From NCBI GenBank assembly GCA_020796225.1, contig CM036754.1:21828867-21892866 (forward strand): DNA of 64,000 nt, in the 5' to 3' direction. The stretch comes from Arion vulgaris. Taxonomy: Eukaryota; Mollusca; Gastropoda; Stylommatophora; Arionidae. Under the pieces are notes generated by a model. It was not told the origin of the DNA, did not search any database, and worked only from the letters and a program-made list of their open reading frames with translations. The position numbers and the translations under genes were made by a program. Shown here piece by piece: positions 34,429-46,499 of the stretch. The first letter of the stretch is position 1, and every line of letters begins with the position of its first letter.

Positions 34429-34806
34429 GATTGATTGATTGATTGCACCATCATCATTGCACATTGGTGAGTAAACATGTCTGCTCCAATCCCTTTGTTA
34501 CACAGGATGGTCTCAACGGCAGTGTACGAGCTCCGTAGAACAGTAGAGGCCCCGATGTACTTGAAAAGATGGTGAAAACAATGTTGGAAATTAATTTCGA
34601 ATCTTTATAATCAATTTTAACCGGGCAGAGAATTTTCAGCCTGCTATTCTCGATTTTGAAACGCCTAGGATTCTCTTACATGATCAACTTGAACACCGTA
34701 CCTACTTTTTTTCATCCATCTCCGATAGGAGTAGGAACTCGATCTTACCTACACTGAGATCAGAGATCTCTGGGAAAATATCCCGATATCTCCACGGGGG
34801 AGAAAT
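34429..34806 (-). mobile_element. SINE-D copy with (TGAT)n tail
   Basis: Begins tgattgattgattg (inverted ATCA tail), continues through ccatcatcattgcac, and ends in the body near tcccgatatctccacggg. The tRNA-like head is incomplete. Confidence 0.82.
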
Positions 34807-35239
34807 AAGAACTTGTATCGAGTTAGTCTTTGGTGCGAAGATCAAATTATGAAGCCAATATGAGTCTCGAAGGTTCTCGGATAGTGTGGGGAGGGATATT
34901 TGATGTTATATTTCTTTTCTGACTTGTCTACACTGTTCCACCGTTGGAGTTCTGTAACTATCACAAACTATGAAAATGAGGTAAAATGAAAGTGATATGC
35001 GCCAAATGGTTCGGTTTTCTCCAGCAGCCTTCCCTAAGTATCTCTGAAACGTCTCTATTGATTCCAATAGGAACGAATATCTCTCTGAAATTCACAAAAA
35101 TAGGAGACATTTTGCAGCCTATGGTTGGTCCAACAGGTTTGTGGCTGATCGTGCTGATGCTAGATTACTACTTTGACAAGGACTAATTGTAAACAAGTAT
35201 TTGTATATATAAGTACCAAACATCATATCCAATCAGTAA
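34807..35239. other. No recognised feature
   Basis: Contains a 66-codon frame at 34986-35186 without a recognisable domain. I do not call a gene. Confidence 0.4.
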
Positions 35240-35895
35240 TATGTTGACTATCATCATATGTGCTCCGATCCTCACCTCAACAAATCCATCGGCCCAACAC
35301 GCCAGTGCGATGGTTCAGTAATCAATCTGTTTGCATATTTGGTATGTCGTTCTTTTCGGACTCTACCAGTATTGGCACCCATCTCGTTCAATCTGATCAG
35401 CAACTAGGATTAAACAAACTGAAACTTCTCTGCTCAGAAAGACTCTCTCGGTGCGTTTACAATGTCATTTCGGTCCATTGCAGTTCCCTCTGATAATCGT
35501 AGCCATGCCAGCCAATCTATCAGCTCGTTCATTACCTCTGACTCCTGCGTGTTCAGGGACAAAAATGAAGGTGGTATCTGTCTGTAGCAGTACCTCCACC
35601 CAGTTTCGTCTCACCATTCGTGTTTCGACTTTACGAATCATACTCATGTTGTCACTGAGTATGAAAACACAGAGTAGTTATAAGATGCCAACCACATCAC
35701 CGCCTCTGTAACCACCCTTACCTTCATTGTCAAACTACTTGTGACTGGTCGTGTAGGCTCCACTGACCTCCCTTATTATTCTACCTCCTGAGCATGCTGA
35801 AAAAGCCAACGCATATTGTTGTCGAATGACTGAACTATCGGTGTAAATAACTACATGTTTCATTGACGTTGTCATTGAAGAGGGTCTCAACCTCC
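35240..35895 (-). mobile_element. LINE RNase H region
   Basis: The minus strand encodes an IYTDSSVIRQQYALAFSAC block (first catalytic strand, stops nearby). It also encodes MVRRNWVEVLLQTDTTFIF and VPEHAGVRGNERADRLAGMA, the last catalytic segment of the RNase H fold. In intact copies the motif is VPGHxGxxGNExAD. Frameshifts separate the two parts, so this is an inactive LINE remnant. Confidence 0.8.
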
Positions 35896-36389
35896 GCGTT
35901 TTAGTTAACTAGTACTGGATTATTTTGTTCAGTTTTTCTTAATGTAATTTTCTTAACTGCGAAATGAATCTGAAATTGAGATGGCACAGCAATCCATTCA
36001 TCTTCTAGCTCAATTTTGGAAGGTTCACATATTTCCATAAGAGTATCTTCTGCCTTATCCCAACAATATAAGAACAATCAATACTTTGTTTTAGAAAACA
36101 CTAATAATATTTGGAGAAAACAGATATAATCTCAGTAGCAGATACCTCAGGTACATACTCAAAAATCAAGTTTGTCAACAGAGAAGACGAAGAAAACAGC
36201 GCAATTGACGATATATCATTGCGAGAGATTTCATTGTCAATCACACAAGTTTGATATTACCATACGAATATTTTCATTTTTTAAAATCCGCCGTTTCTAT
36301 TTTGCCCCAGAGATCATGTAAATACGTATAGATAAGACAAATTGAAGATGTCAGGAATAGTAATATATTAGTTAGCTTTCACATAAGAA

Positions 36390-36630
36390 AATGTGCGTAA
36401 TATTGAACGATACTGTATTAACATATTTCCAGAAGGAATTCACAATCAAAGAAAACTAGCTGATGCTATAAATAAGAATGAGAAAATTAAAGTATATTGG
36501 ATATGCAAAAAGACACGAAGAGTTGGAGAAGACCATTATGGAAGGAGACATCCGGGCAAAGAGGAAGACAACGGAGAAGATGGATTCAGGATGTAACTGA
36601 TGATATGGACATGACAGCTGCAGAGAATTG
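36390..36630 (+). mobile_element. LINE-2 C-terminal fragment
   Basis: Frames contain ADAINKNEKIKVYWICKK, then EKTIMEG, a GKEEDNGEDGF region (frameshifted KRKTTEKMDS), and MTAA. The copy is interrupted at the ctgcagag motif by a family I arm. Confidence 0.7.
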
Positions 36631-36631
36631 A

Positions 36632-36785
36632 TGAAAGCGTTACTTTTGCTTGATAAAGGCCTTTTGGTTGAAACGTCGCTAGGTATTGTTACTGTTTTTG
36701 TATTTTGTAAAACTACAGTACTTTGTTTTACGTGTTTCGCCATTGCTACATAGCTTCACTGCAGTCTTCTCTTATAACGATAATC
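36632..36785 (-). mobile_element. Family I MITE single arm
   Basis: Shares gataaaggccttttggttga, aactacagtactttgtttta and ctgcagtcttct with the right arm of 53440-53740. Confidence 0.7.
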
Positions 36786-36789
36786 TCAA

Positions 36790-38160
36790 ATTCTATAATG
36801 TTATATCTTAAAGGTTAAATCATGTACTCTAGATGTTTGCTCAGTGTCCATATATACCTGTGACATAGAGAAATAAAGAATAAATATCGCGGCTGAAATA
36901 GCAAGAGAAAGACAGAAATGGTAAGATACCAAAAAAACAAACAGAAATGGTAAGATATAAAGAAACACAATTGTCCAGATTGCATAAATGGAAAATAGAT
37001 CGACACTATTAAAAGAAGAACATTGATTTCAAAGGACGGTAAGTTGTACGACATTCAATTACAGATGAACCTTAGAGATATAATAGAATAGGCAGGAAGA
37101 ACAAACGATTCCTAGATAATGAAAAAACATACTATGCAACAAATCGATTAAATTAAGGCATTAGTCTTCTTCATCGCTTTCTCTCTCCTACTCCTTTTTT
37201 CCGCTCCGAATGTTGCACAGGGGTTGAACAAATCACTAACATTTATATTAGTGTTTTTTTTTCTTCAATTCAGCATTGCTATTGGAATATAGTGCTACAT
37301 TGTCCCGAACAACACTATGCTAGTTTATCATTGTAGTAGCTGTAACAAAAACCATTTGTATAGATTTGCTTTTATAAGTCCTAAGCCAACCAACAATAAC
37401 CTTGGAGAATAGTAGTGTTAAAGAGGATACAACAAATCGATGGTATTATTAAGTCACTAGGTTTCTTCATTATTACATATAGTCAGTAATGTTCTATGGA
37501 ACTAAAGCTGGCATATATTAATCACTTGAAAAACTGATTATACGTGGGCGTCAAAAAAAAGATTTAGTTGTATAGAAGAATATCAAGAAATAAACCTACA
37601 TCTAACAAACATTATGGATCAGTTTGAGATAGATCAGAAATAGATCTATTTTAACTAGATCAGAAATAGAACCACGATTTTTCCAACAAACTTTCATGAG
37701 AAGTAGTTCAAAGAATGACAACAATGATGAGGATATACAGAGAAAAAGTGAGAGAGATATATAAAAGATAGACGATACTACAGAATAGACAGACAGAAGA
37801 AGCGGCGGTACAAAACAACAGAGGACATTTCTGAAACAACACTGACCTACTATAGCAAGCAATGTATATCAATAACAACAACGTCAAATGTATGGTATGT
37901 CTTCTACTTCTTCTTTTCTCTGTACACTGAACGATGATTCAGACAGCCGGTACGGCATATACTACGCCGCTAAACTAAAACGAACGGGCTCCCTTTTTTA
38001 AGTTATTATTTTTTAACCAGCTGCAGAGCATCAATAATGGTAAAGCACACATTACTCCTGTGATTCGACGGTGGTCATGTGATTCGGCCGTGGTCATGTG
38101 ATTCGGCCGTGGACATGTCATAAAACAATTAAAATATTTTTAAAATCCATTAATCTATAT
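36790..38160. other. Unrecognised; 19-bp triple repeat at 38059-38115
   Basis: AT-rich. The only structure seen is three units of tgtgattcggccgtggtca near 38059-38115. Confidence 0.5.
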
Positions 38161-38164
38161 TTTA

Positions 38165-38450
38165 ACCCTGTCCATAACATTAATGTGATAGAGTTCGAAC
38201 CACAATTGTCTTATGATACCATAAAGCAAGGATCTGAGAAGCCGAAGGATTGACTTCACTGTCCCGGGTTTACCCCACAAGGCTCGGTCCCTCTTGGCAG
38301 GCCACCTGTCGAGAGTTGCACAAAGCACGCTCCTTATCTCCGGCAACAATCCTAGATGGTCTCTAGAAAAAAAAATGCACGCGTGAACAGAATGGCGGGG
38401 TCAAGATTCTAACCAACGACCTTCGGAACGCAAGGCAACGAATGACTTAA
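38165..38450 (-). mobile_element. SINE-E copy
   Basis: Minus-strand E with gtcccgggtttaccccac, gagttgcacaaagc and a head (cgaccttcggaacgcaagg) at the right. It faces the plus-strand E copy at 38826. Confidence 0.75.
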
Positions 38451-38825
38451 CCGGAATAGCCACAAAGACACCCTAATTATACCATAATTGTCATCAAACA
38501 AATGTTTGTGTTTACAAGTTCCCTCACAAATAGAAAGAAAGCTATCTATGTTAACAACCACTCTAAAGGTTGATGGTATGATTGACGTTCGTTTGTATAT
38601 CACTATATTGATCAATGGTAAGGATTGACTGAGATATATTTTCAAATATTTTATCGTATTTACTTTAAATTTGTGTGTAACAGTTTAGTAACGATCGAAG
38701 ATTATGTTTTCAAATTAACCTTTTACAACTGTTCCGTAATTTACAACAACAACATATGAACAACTTCATATATCCTAGAAACCGAAAGTAAAAATTATCA
38801 ATAGATTTTCAACATGAGCCCTCAG

Positions 38826-39090
38826 TAGTCTCTGTGGCGAAACGGTTAAGTAGTTTGCCTTGCGTTCTGAAGGTTGTTGGTTCGTTCCAGATAGCGTCGT
38901 TCAGTTCGCTTATGCATTTTTTTGTCTGGAGATTCATAGGAATGCCATATTGGAGCTACGGAGTTCGTACTTTGTACAACACTCACTACGGGTGACATGA
39001 CATTTTTGCCGAGAGGGACAAAGCCATATTGGGAAACCCGGTGCAGTGAAATCAATCCTTCGTCCCCAGGTCCTTTAGATGACTGACACA
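38826..39090 (+). mobile_element. SINE-E copy
   Basis: The head has gtggcgaaacggttaagtag and ggttgttggttcg. The body has gagttcgtactttgtacaac and gggaaacccggtgcagtgaa. Confidence 0.78.
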
Positions 39091-39389
39091 TTTATTTCGT
39101 CTCTAACCAACAAACCTAATATAAATTTGATATAGGTGAGAAATATATTTATGTTATCTCTGCTGTTTACAGCTATTGCCGGTCCCATGCATCTATTCGG
39201 CACTTGTAAATTTAATCAACGTTCACAGCAATAATTTCTTCTTTCAGCAAATCGATTCAACGAATGTAATAAAACTGCTACTTGAAAGATATTTTATGGA
39301 ATCTCGATCTCGGAATCTGTAAAGAAAGTTTAAAGAATTTCTTGCAGAATTTAACAACGTGTTATGGGATGTTAGTTACACATTATTAT

Positions 39390-39628
39390 AGTTCAAAACT
39401 TCACGGTATCGAAATCACAATGTGAACGACTCGAACGTATTCAGAATGAAGGCATGTTTATAGTCTTTGGCTGCACTAGAGATACTCCCTTAATAAAGAT
39501 GAGATATATGCTCGGTCTTCTGTCACTACGCTCCCGTCATGCAATCGCTTAAACTAAAGAGTATATGCGGGTTACTGTAGATGAGAGACTGCACAAGAAC
39601 AATAACGTAGCATGTCGTGCAGGCCCAG
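39390..39628 (+). mobile_element. LINE reverse-transcriptase 3' (thumb) fragment
   Basis: Encodes VSKSQCERLERIQNEGMFIV, then FGCTRDTPLIKMRYMLGLLS. This is the recognisable 'LDRVQN-G-R---G' region after the reverse-transcriptase fingers and palm in RNase H-bearing LINEs. A stop follows, then repeat K. The likely continuation is at 40440-40720. Confidence 0.7.
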
Positions 39629-39956
39629 GCCAGAGCCAACTATAAACTTATGGGCCTTCGGACTTAGGTAAGAATTATGGGAAATCAGACAACAACTACA
39701 CCACGTGACCTCACACCCCAGTATTGGTGTATATAGACGAATTCATTTTAAAATCAACACAAAATGCTAAATCGAAGTTATATTATGCAACAAGTTAAGT
39801 TTAACAATAAGGAATATCAATTTTATGAATATTTTTTACCAATAAATAACCATAGACTCACAGAATTGAGTAAAATTGCAAAAAAGCTTGCAGTGTTATA
39901 TCAAACATATATAATTTCCAGCCCCTTGCTCTGATCTAGGTCATGGATTCCCCGGT
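39629..39956 (+). repeat. Repeat K, copy 1
   Basis: Starts gccagagccaactataaac and ends near gatctaggtca. Inside are ctacaccacgtgacctc, gtgtatatagacgaattc and aagtttaacaataaggaat. It has no visible terminal inverted repeats. Copy 2 follows 35 bp downstream and copy 3 is inverted at 43208-43536. Confidence 0.75.
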
Positions 39957-39990
39957 CAGATGTCTGGCCTAGTTATCTATAGTTGTCTGT

Positions 39991-40318
39991 GCCAGAGCCA
40001 ACTATAAACTACTGGGCCTTCGGCTCAGGTAAGAATTGTGGGAAATCAGACCCCAACTACACCACGTGACCTCGCATTCCAGTATTGGTGTATATAGACG
40101 AATTCATTTTAAAAGCAACACAAAATGCTAACTCGAAGTCATATTATCCAACAAGTTAAGTTTAACAATAAGGAATATCAATATAATGATTATGTTTCAC
40201 CAACAAATAACCATAGACTCACCGAATTGAGTAAAATTGCAAAAAAGCGTGCAGTGTTCTATCAAACATCTGTATTTTCCAGATCCTTTCTTATCTAGGT
40301 CAGGATCCCGGCCAGTTG
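39991..40318 (+). repeat. Repeat K, copy 2
   Basis: Same start and end phrases as copy 1, offset by 362 bp. The frame that is open in copy 3 is closed here by one extra base (aacaagttaag). Confidence 0.75.
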
Positions 40319-40439
40319 TCTGGCCTGTGCTAAACCAGGCTGTGTCTGTGCCCAGGCTGAGAGAACAATTGGCCAGGTGACCACAGCTGCGACCCCACCA
40401 AACGGGAAGAATGGATCCCAACAGATGTTATACGTCAAC

Positions 40440-40720
40440 TTTCGCAACGTTATCATTACTCTTGGAAGATAGTGTAGAAATTATGGCAACATGAAGGTTG
40501 ATCTCACAGTTAAGCAGCTAATAGAAGATAATGCAAGCGATGATTATGATGATGTTTACACCAATGGGTCTGTGAATCGTGGTTAGAAGGCAGGTTCTGT
40601 TACTTTGCTAGCGCGCATAATATGGCTGTTTGTTGTAAAGCGAAATGGAAATACTTCCAGTATAAGGATAGAGGTTGAGCGTTACTGCAAAGATACAGTA
40701 ATCGATGAAACAATTTTTGT
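40440..40720 (+). mobile_element. LINE RNase H fragment
   Basis: Encodes QLIEDNASDDYDDVYTNGSV followed by a stop in NRG*KAGSV. VYTNGSV is a mutated form of the VYTDGSV catalytic strand, so the domain is dead. It is probably the continuation of 39390-39628, separated by the two K copies. Confidence 0.65.
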
Positions 40721-41639
40721 ATGTGCAGCATGCTAGTAATGGTCAAACTTTTTTCATATTTTGTACGCCCCATTTTCAGTTGGACAGTAGTTGAAAAAAA
40801 AAAATGTACTCATTAGGAAATTTGAACCTGTATCTTCATGACACATCAAATCTATTTACTCGCTCATTGAATCTGATAAACGTATGTATTTGTGAGAAAT
40901 ACATACGTGGGTTCGTAGGTATATATTGTAGACAAGTTATGTAAATTACGTCATTTGAGCTGAGGTATATCCCATAGCGATTCAATAGAAAAATCGATCA
41001 GTTTGTAAACATCCCAAAATCCTACAAACAGGTTTCCCTGCTCGGATTTTATTATAGACAAATGATGAAGATAGATCAGTGGTGGACAACCTACGGCCCG
41101 TGGGTCACAACCGTTCCCCAACCAATACTGACTGGCCCCCGAGAAAGTATTTATTATTAATATACAATACAGGGTCTGGGCTAAACAGAATTAATTTTGG
41201 AGAAAACACCAACACACACAAATCTCCAATTTTTAATTCAACGAAACATTAATAATATATAAAGAGTTATTAGCTGTGCCATTTTAAAATGATTTCATAA
41301 AACATCTGTACAAAACACGTTTATTGAACACTTTTATCAACCCTTTAAAAGTGGTTTCTTAAATATCTGCATAAAAAATGTATGTGTTGGACGAAACCAA
41401 CTCAGATGCTGCGAAGACAGTGTCGGTATTAGTCTTAGATAACGAGAAACAGAGGAGACGTACGGCAAGTGTCTAAGATCAAAGGAGAGATGTTGCCTTG
41501 TCTGCGAAATCGGTATATAGTAATGGGAAGGAAATGGCTGTGGACATGAATGGTAAGGAAGACGCTGAAATTTGGTAATCATTTGTCACAACTCATACAA
41601 TAGCAATGTCAAGCAAAGAAATGACAAGCGTACTTTATC
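40721..41639. other. Mostly unrecognised; hAT-like end at 41087
   Basis: A hAT-type terminus (cagtggtggacaacctacgg, then cccgtgggtcac) starts at about 41087. No matching inverted right end was found, so only one end of the element remains. No gene is supported elsewhere. Confidence 0.45.
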
Positions 41640-41840
41640 TTTTTCTTCCAACACTTCATATCGACCATTTGTTTAAGCAATCTGTGATTTGTATGTGATA
41701 TGAGTTAGCACATTCGATCTCTGCGACGCTTTTTATTACCAGGGCAGCTTCCCTAGGCCGCTACCCCAGTCGCCTCTTACGACATGCCTTGCCTATTCTT
41801 TGCTCCTCTTGTGAGCCCCGGGAACACACTGGCGGACAAG
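41640..41840 (-). mobile_element. SINE-C copy
   Basis: Minus-strand SINE-C with tctgcgacgctttttatta, gcctcttacgacatgcctt and ttgtgagccccgggaac. There is an internal deletion after gatatgag. Confidence 0.8.
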
Positions 41841-42169
41841 GAATGTCGCACATTCCAGGAAAGATGGACGGGATTATTTCTGTATTATGTATCGCTATAA
41901 CACTGTATTAATCTTGATAACACATTGCGTATTGCAGTTAACCAGACACAATCAGATTTTGACATGTTTGTGATTGGAAGCTCAGATACAATATTTTTTA
42001 TAAAATCTGTAAGCTACACATTTATAATTTATTGTCCATTACTCTTCTTGTCTCTCTCTCTCCATAATCCTTTACTCTCTCTCTCCTTTCTGCCTTCTTT
42101 CCCCCAGTAATACGATTTCTGCATTATATTAGCTTGTGCATACAAATTAAGTAATTTATAGATGACAGT

Positions 42170-42370
42170 ATACAGAGTATTCTACAACAGAACATCGGGA
42201 AAGAAGGCGAGAGGAAGACCATGAAAAAGATGGTTAGGTGGCATAGCAGAATCCTGTCACAGAGCAGAAATAACAATTACCCAAGCCAAACGAACAGCGC
42301 AAGATACAAAAAGAAAACCACGACAATGGGCAACAACAGGTAGCAGTGTGACGACAAAAGAAGAATAGAA
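42170..42370 (+). mobile_element. LINE C-terminal fragment
   Basis: Encodes VYRVFYNRTSGKKARGRP, then a stop and KRWLGGIAESCHRAEITIT. It is the closest match to 9940-10245. Confidence 0.75.
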
Positions 42371-42416
42371 GGTTTTCAATATGTGAGTATCCGACCCTGT
42401 GTATCCTGTGTGTTTC

Positions 42417-42628
42417 TTTCTTTTTCTTTTGTTCCCGATCCAGAAGCACTTGAGCTTTCAGCTCTTCGGCTGGTGCCATGGACATCGTAACCCTTCGGTT
42501 CGGTGCCACGAACACCTTGAATCTGGGGAATCTGTGGCTTTTCTGCCAGTCCGTGGAATTGAACCCGCACACACAGAGGACTAGTCACCCGCAGTCCAAC
42601 GCGCTACGAACACGCTGGGCAGGCGGGC
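42417..42628 (-). mobile_element. SINE-G copy with 14-bp TSD
   Basis: The perfect 14-bp repeat atcctgtgtgtttc at 42403-42416 and 42629-42642 bounds a 212-bp SINE-G with a T-rich (inverted A-tail) left end. Confidence 0.92.
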
Positions 42629-42762
42629 ATCCTGTGTGTTTCAAGTTCACTCCTAATGATATAAAATGTTGCCTACCTCAGACATAGATGCAAACAGCTG
42701 ACAATCTGCAGAAATATATGGAATGTTGATTGGCGTGGTAAAACTTCAGCTTACACTATAAC

Positions 42763-42870
42763 CAGTGGCGGCTCGTCATTAAGACTAAAATATAACCTAA
42801 CCCAAAACCACGATTTTCCCGAAAATGTGTGTCTGACCCCACCAACAAAAACGATCACGATCCGCCACTG
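42763..42870. mobile_element. hAT-type MITE, 108 bp, 8-bp TSD
   Basis: Termini cagtggcggctcgtcatt and (inverted) cagtggcggatcgtgatc. The 8-bp flanks actataac (42755-42762) and actagaac (42871-42878) match at seven positions. It belongs to the same family as 54613-54779. Confidence 0.88.
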
Positions 42871-43149
42871 ACTAGAACGTACATTATCAACACCTGCTGT
42901 TGACTTTTTCTTCTACCGTTGAAAACATGTTTCCGCTAAGTGTTGCTATTACTAGATCAGGTAGCCACTAAGGTCGACTGTAATGGATCTATAACATACA
43001 CAATCCCCTTATTTACAGTGGTTGTGCATTCTGTAAAACTATCATCTGTCCATCTGTTGTTTACTTCTCAATTATTTCGTTGTTTTATTCCTACACGTTC
43101 GTCCACAACTTGTTATTTTAATATAGTTTACTGTAGAAGACGAAGTAGA

Positions 43150-43660
43150 ACAATACTCTTGTAGTCAACATCACGACGGCCACCTTTTACTTTCCAGTGT
43201 TTCTCTGATTGGGGTTCCTGACCTAGATCAGAAAAGGGGAACGGAAAATATAGATGTTTGATAGAACACTGCAAGCTTTTTTGTAATTTTACTCAATTTT
43301 GTGAGTCTACGGTTATTTATTGGTAAAAAATGTTCATAATATTGATATTCCTTATTGTTAAACTTAACTGTTGCATAATATAACTTTGATTTAGCATTTA
43401 GTGTTGATTTTAAAATGTATTCGTCTATATACACCAATAATGGAATGCGAGGTCACGTGGTGTAGTTATGGTCTGATTTTCCATAATTCTTACCCGAGTC
43501 CGAAGGGACAAACGTTTATAGTTGGCTCTGCCAAAACAGACTGGGTCGACCTGAGATCGCAACAAAATGGCATTCCCACTGTGGAATTGATCCCAGGACC
43601 ACGCTCTTAAGAAGCAAGTGCACTAACCACTAGGCTATCCTAGCCCTCAACTGAACATTA
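43150..43660 (-). mobile_element. SINE-J copy split by repeat K
   Basis: J sequence occupies 43150-43207 (caacatcacgacggcc) and 43537-43660 (gactgggtcgacctgagatc). The tRNA-like head on the minus strand contains gcctagtggttagtgcac and the ggatcaattcc B box. Repeat K fills the middle. Confidence 0.7.
43208..43536 (-). repeat. Repeat K, copy 3, inside SINE-J
   Basis: Inverted K copy. On the minus strand it holds a 69-codon open frame at 43228-43437 (DEYILKSTLNAKSKLYYATV, then KFNNKEYQYYEHFLPINN) that I cannot assign to any family. The same region is frameshifted in copies 1 and 2. Confidence 0.7.
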
Positions 43661-44204
43661 TGCAATATGATGTGTGATTAGAGATGTTTCAAATAATATT
43701 TTAAAATGCAGCACAGCACACCAGTGAACATAACTACCAATACATAAAGATGTATATTTCCAATTGGTAAATGTTTGGGAAATGTGAATGTTGTTTTGTA
43801 TTTAGTAAACCTATATTACTTTGTTTTTACGTGTTTCACCCTTGCTACATAGTTTCACTGCAGTCTTCCCTTATATAGAGGAATGTGTAACAACTGGTGA
43901 AACAATCAACAATACATTATTAATATAGACTATTCATTCACTGTGTAAAATTACATTTTATTTTCCACACAAGATGTACTCAAAGACGAAATAAATAAAG
44001 AGATAACATGTTTCCAACATAATCAAATACATACAATATGTTTTGATCGTTTTAAGCATGTTAAAAATACGTCTACAGGCGGACACTGAATATGTTTCAT
44101 GTCGATGCAGACAGGGTAAATCTTATGCTTTAACCCCCAGTACACAACCCACCAAATAAATAGTGATTTTCATATATCTGACGCCCTTGTGGTGTCGACA
44201 AGCG
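43661..44204. other. Mostly unrecognised; family I trace near 43795-43885
   Basis: gttttgtatttagtaaacc, actttgtttttacgtgtttc and ctgcagtcttcccttat at 43795-43880 match the end of family I arms. The rest is AT-rich. Confidence 0.5.
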
Positions 44205-44431
44205 AAGCAAAGAATAGTACCACTGCGATCTACAAAGCATGTCGTAATAAGCGACTTATGTAGGACCTAGGGAAGCTACCTTAGTAAATAAAAAGCATCG
44301 TAAAAATCGGATGTGCTGGCCTACTTGTATGCGCATTACTGATACAACTTACAATCGTTCTTAGGCTCGGATCACAAACAAATCACGCAGAGTGATTAAC
44401 AAGTGGTCGATACGGAGCGTTCGAAGAAGAA
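44205..44431 (+). mobile_element. SINE-C copy, 5'-truncated
   Basis: From aagaatagtaccactgcg to a gcgttcgaagaagaaat tail, directly joined to a LINE fragment. Confidence 0.8.
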
Positions 44432-44783
44432 ATTATCTGAAAATTTCAGTGATAAATCACTTACGCTATTTCTTCGGCAACGACTCCGAAAAAATGTATC
44501 CACCCACCCTATCTTTAAAAAAGTGAGTCTGGGTACACATCTTCGCCGGCTGGTTAGCAAATCCAACGGCACCGCTGATCAAACCATAGAACATGTCCTG
44601 CAAGAATGCGCCCTGTATGTCCTCACTAGAACGGCATGCTGGCCCTATAACTCAACACTACATTCAAAACTACACGGCACCAGAGATGAGCTCAAGACAA
44701 CAGTCGACTTCATCATAAGAATACGTATGATGGTATCAGACTCATCAAAATAGCGACCGGAAAGAAGAAGAAGAAGCAAAGCA
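44432..44783 (+). mobile_element. LINE-3 C-terminal fragment with (GAA)n tail
   Basis: A single open frame encodes QTIEHVLQECALYVLTRTAC and WPYNSTLHSKLHGTRDELKT with FIIRIR. These are the 'QT-EH-LQ-CP' and 'WP---L--KL-G---EL--T--FI' blocks found at the C-terminus of many invertebrate RNase H-type LINEs. The expected upstream cysteine pair is not seen. The element ends gaccggaaagaagaagaaga, a tail much like SINE-B and SINE-C. Confidence 0.78.
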
Positions 44784-45439
44784 AATCCAACTGCCTGTCA
44801 CTGAGCTACCTTAATGTCTTATACACCACACAGTTTTATAAAGATATCCAATATAACGACAGTTCTCTCTTCAACTTCGTCTTGGTACGGACTCATATAA
44901 GACTGGGATTACATCATCTAGATTTGTCTGGTCGATGGACAAGACCAATGATAATCAGATTATCAATACTGGACAACAACTATTAACGCCTCAATCTGCG
45001 ACACCATCATTACTCTGGTAGAGAAAGAAGTCAGTAGAAATCCGAGATGATTACAAGCAAACAGACATTACTACTGTTGATAGAAACTATCCCGTAACTA
45101 TCATTTCATTAGGAATACAAATCAAAGTGTCAACAACAAATTACAAGAAGTGAACAGGGTATTATTTTGGGTGGGAAACTGGATGTGTGAGGGGGTGAGA
45201 GATATTGGTTTATGAGACAGACAAAAATAGCCCAGCTCTTTCTAAGGAAATTTGATTGGATTTGCTACCTACAACCTAATTGAGCTTACCAAACTCAAAA
45301 ACAAGGTCAACATCTCAAAGCACTAACTACCAATACGAATGTCAGCTAAAGTGGTGGAGTACGGTGCTGTCTAATAAGGTGAAACAGTGTACTGTATTGT
45401 ACTTTTTTAATTGTCAGTTAAATATTTTCTTTCATATTC
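44784..45439. other. No recognised feature
   Basis: AT-rich spacer; no family match or supported frame. Confidence 0.4.
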
Positions 45440-45970
45440 GATCCTTATTCACTTAGCCAGACTGCAATGTTGCAGCCTAATGCAATGGTGACTACTAGGA
45501 TGTACAGCAAAGTCTTGGTCAGAACTGGTTCGCTGACATTGATTTATGTTGTCTCAACTAATATGTTGTCATCATAAGACTGGAAGTCTGCACATGGAAT
45601 TGGTGGACATCATTCGGAGATCACATCTCAAGAAAATGACTTGGCTGTACACATTTGGACAAGCTGGAGTGCAGGGTAGCGAGCAGAAGTAGGGACAGAG
45701 CCGATATCATCAATGCGGTATGCTCTCATTTATGTGACATGAGCGAGTCTCAGACACTGGAACGAGTTCGAGAATTAGGCATTAAGTTTGGACATGCCAG
45801 ACAGTGTCGTCTTCGTGGTAGAGAGAGAGGATATACTTATCAATTTCTCATGGGTACGGTGAGCAAATGGAGTTTTTGATGGCCGCTGTACAGCGAGGAC
45901 AGAGCACGAATTGGAATGGACAATGTGACATGACGTCAATCGCATAACATTACAAAACATTACGTTGTCT
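45440..45970 (+). mobile_element. LINE RNase H C-terminal region
   Basis: Broken frames give MELVDIIRRSHLKKMTWLYT followed by FGQAGVQGSEQ, then RADIINAVCSHLCDMSESQT and KFGHARQCRLRGRERG. This corresponds to the final RNase H segment and linker, and closely matches 55915-56800. Confidence 0.72.
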
Positions 45971-46054
45971 CATTTAATGTGTTCAGACCGACCCCCATAT
46001 CATAGCCGGATGTAAACAACTAAACTAGACATGCCGTTTTCATTTCATGTGGTA

Positions 46055-46142
46055 TACTGGGCTACACGGTGAAATACGTGCATTTTTCTTTGACCAATAG
46101 AGCAGGATGGGGTGATCACAAGCATCACGCTGGGTATCCTGA
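46055..46142 (-). mobile_element. SINE-J fragment
   Basis: Contains ctttgaccaatagagcagg and ggtgatcacaagcatcacgc, comparable with the J start at 28757. Confidence 0.4.
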
Positions 46143-46229
46143 TATAAATGTTACCAACAAAATGTATTTCTATCATGTCTACAAAAAACAATAATACAAT
46201 GTTCTACAATAATATCAAACAGAAGTTCT

Positions 46230-46480
46230 TCTTCTTCTGTCGTTCCCCTGTTACCGTGTTGTTGCCCAGTGTCGTGGCTTGAGTGATAGTTATTTTTGCT
46301 TTTTGACAGCATTTTGCTACGCCATCTATCCATCGTTTTCGTGGTCTTCTTCTCACCTTATTTCCTAATGTTCTGTTGTAGAAGACTGTATACAGTGGAA
46401 TTTAGTTGCATTCTTATTAAGTGGCCGAACCACTCTATTCCTTGTTTCTCAATGTAGTAATTTGTAACAAAAGTTACCAT
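46230..46480 (-). mobile_element. LINE C-terminal fragment
   Basis: Inverse of the family at 9940-10245 and 42170-42370: ttgcccagtgtcgtggcttg, cgttttcgtggtcttcttct and ttctgttgtagaagactgta. Confidence 0.7.
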
Positions 46481-46499
46481 TGCAAAACAAGATTTCTCG

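Noticed and set aside
34986..35186. 66-codon frame ending in a hydrophobic stretch
   Set aside because: No recognisable domain, start context or neighbouring exon.
35240..35895. Host RNase H gene
   Set aside because: The motifs are split by frameshifts and stops and match the RNase H region of LINE copies elsewhere in the window.
43590..43650. tRNA gene
   Set aside because: The minus strand has A- and B-box-like sequence but continues into SINE-J body, so it is a SINE head. The same applies at 5100-5170, 28604-28685 and the SINE-G copies.
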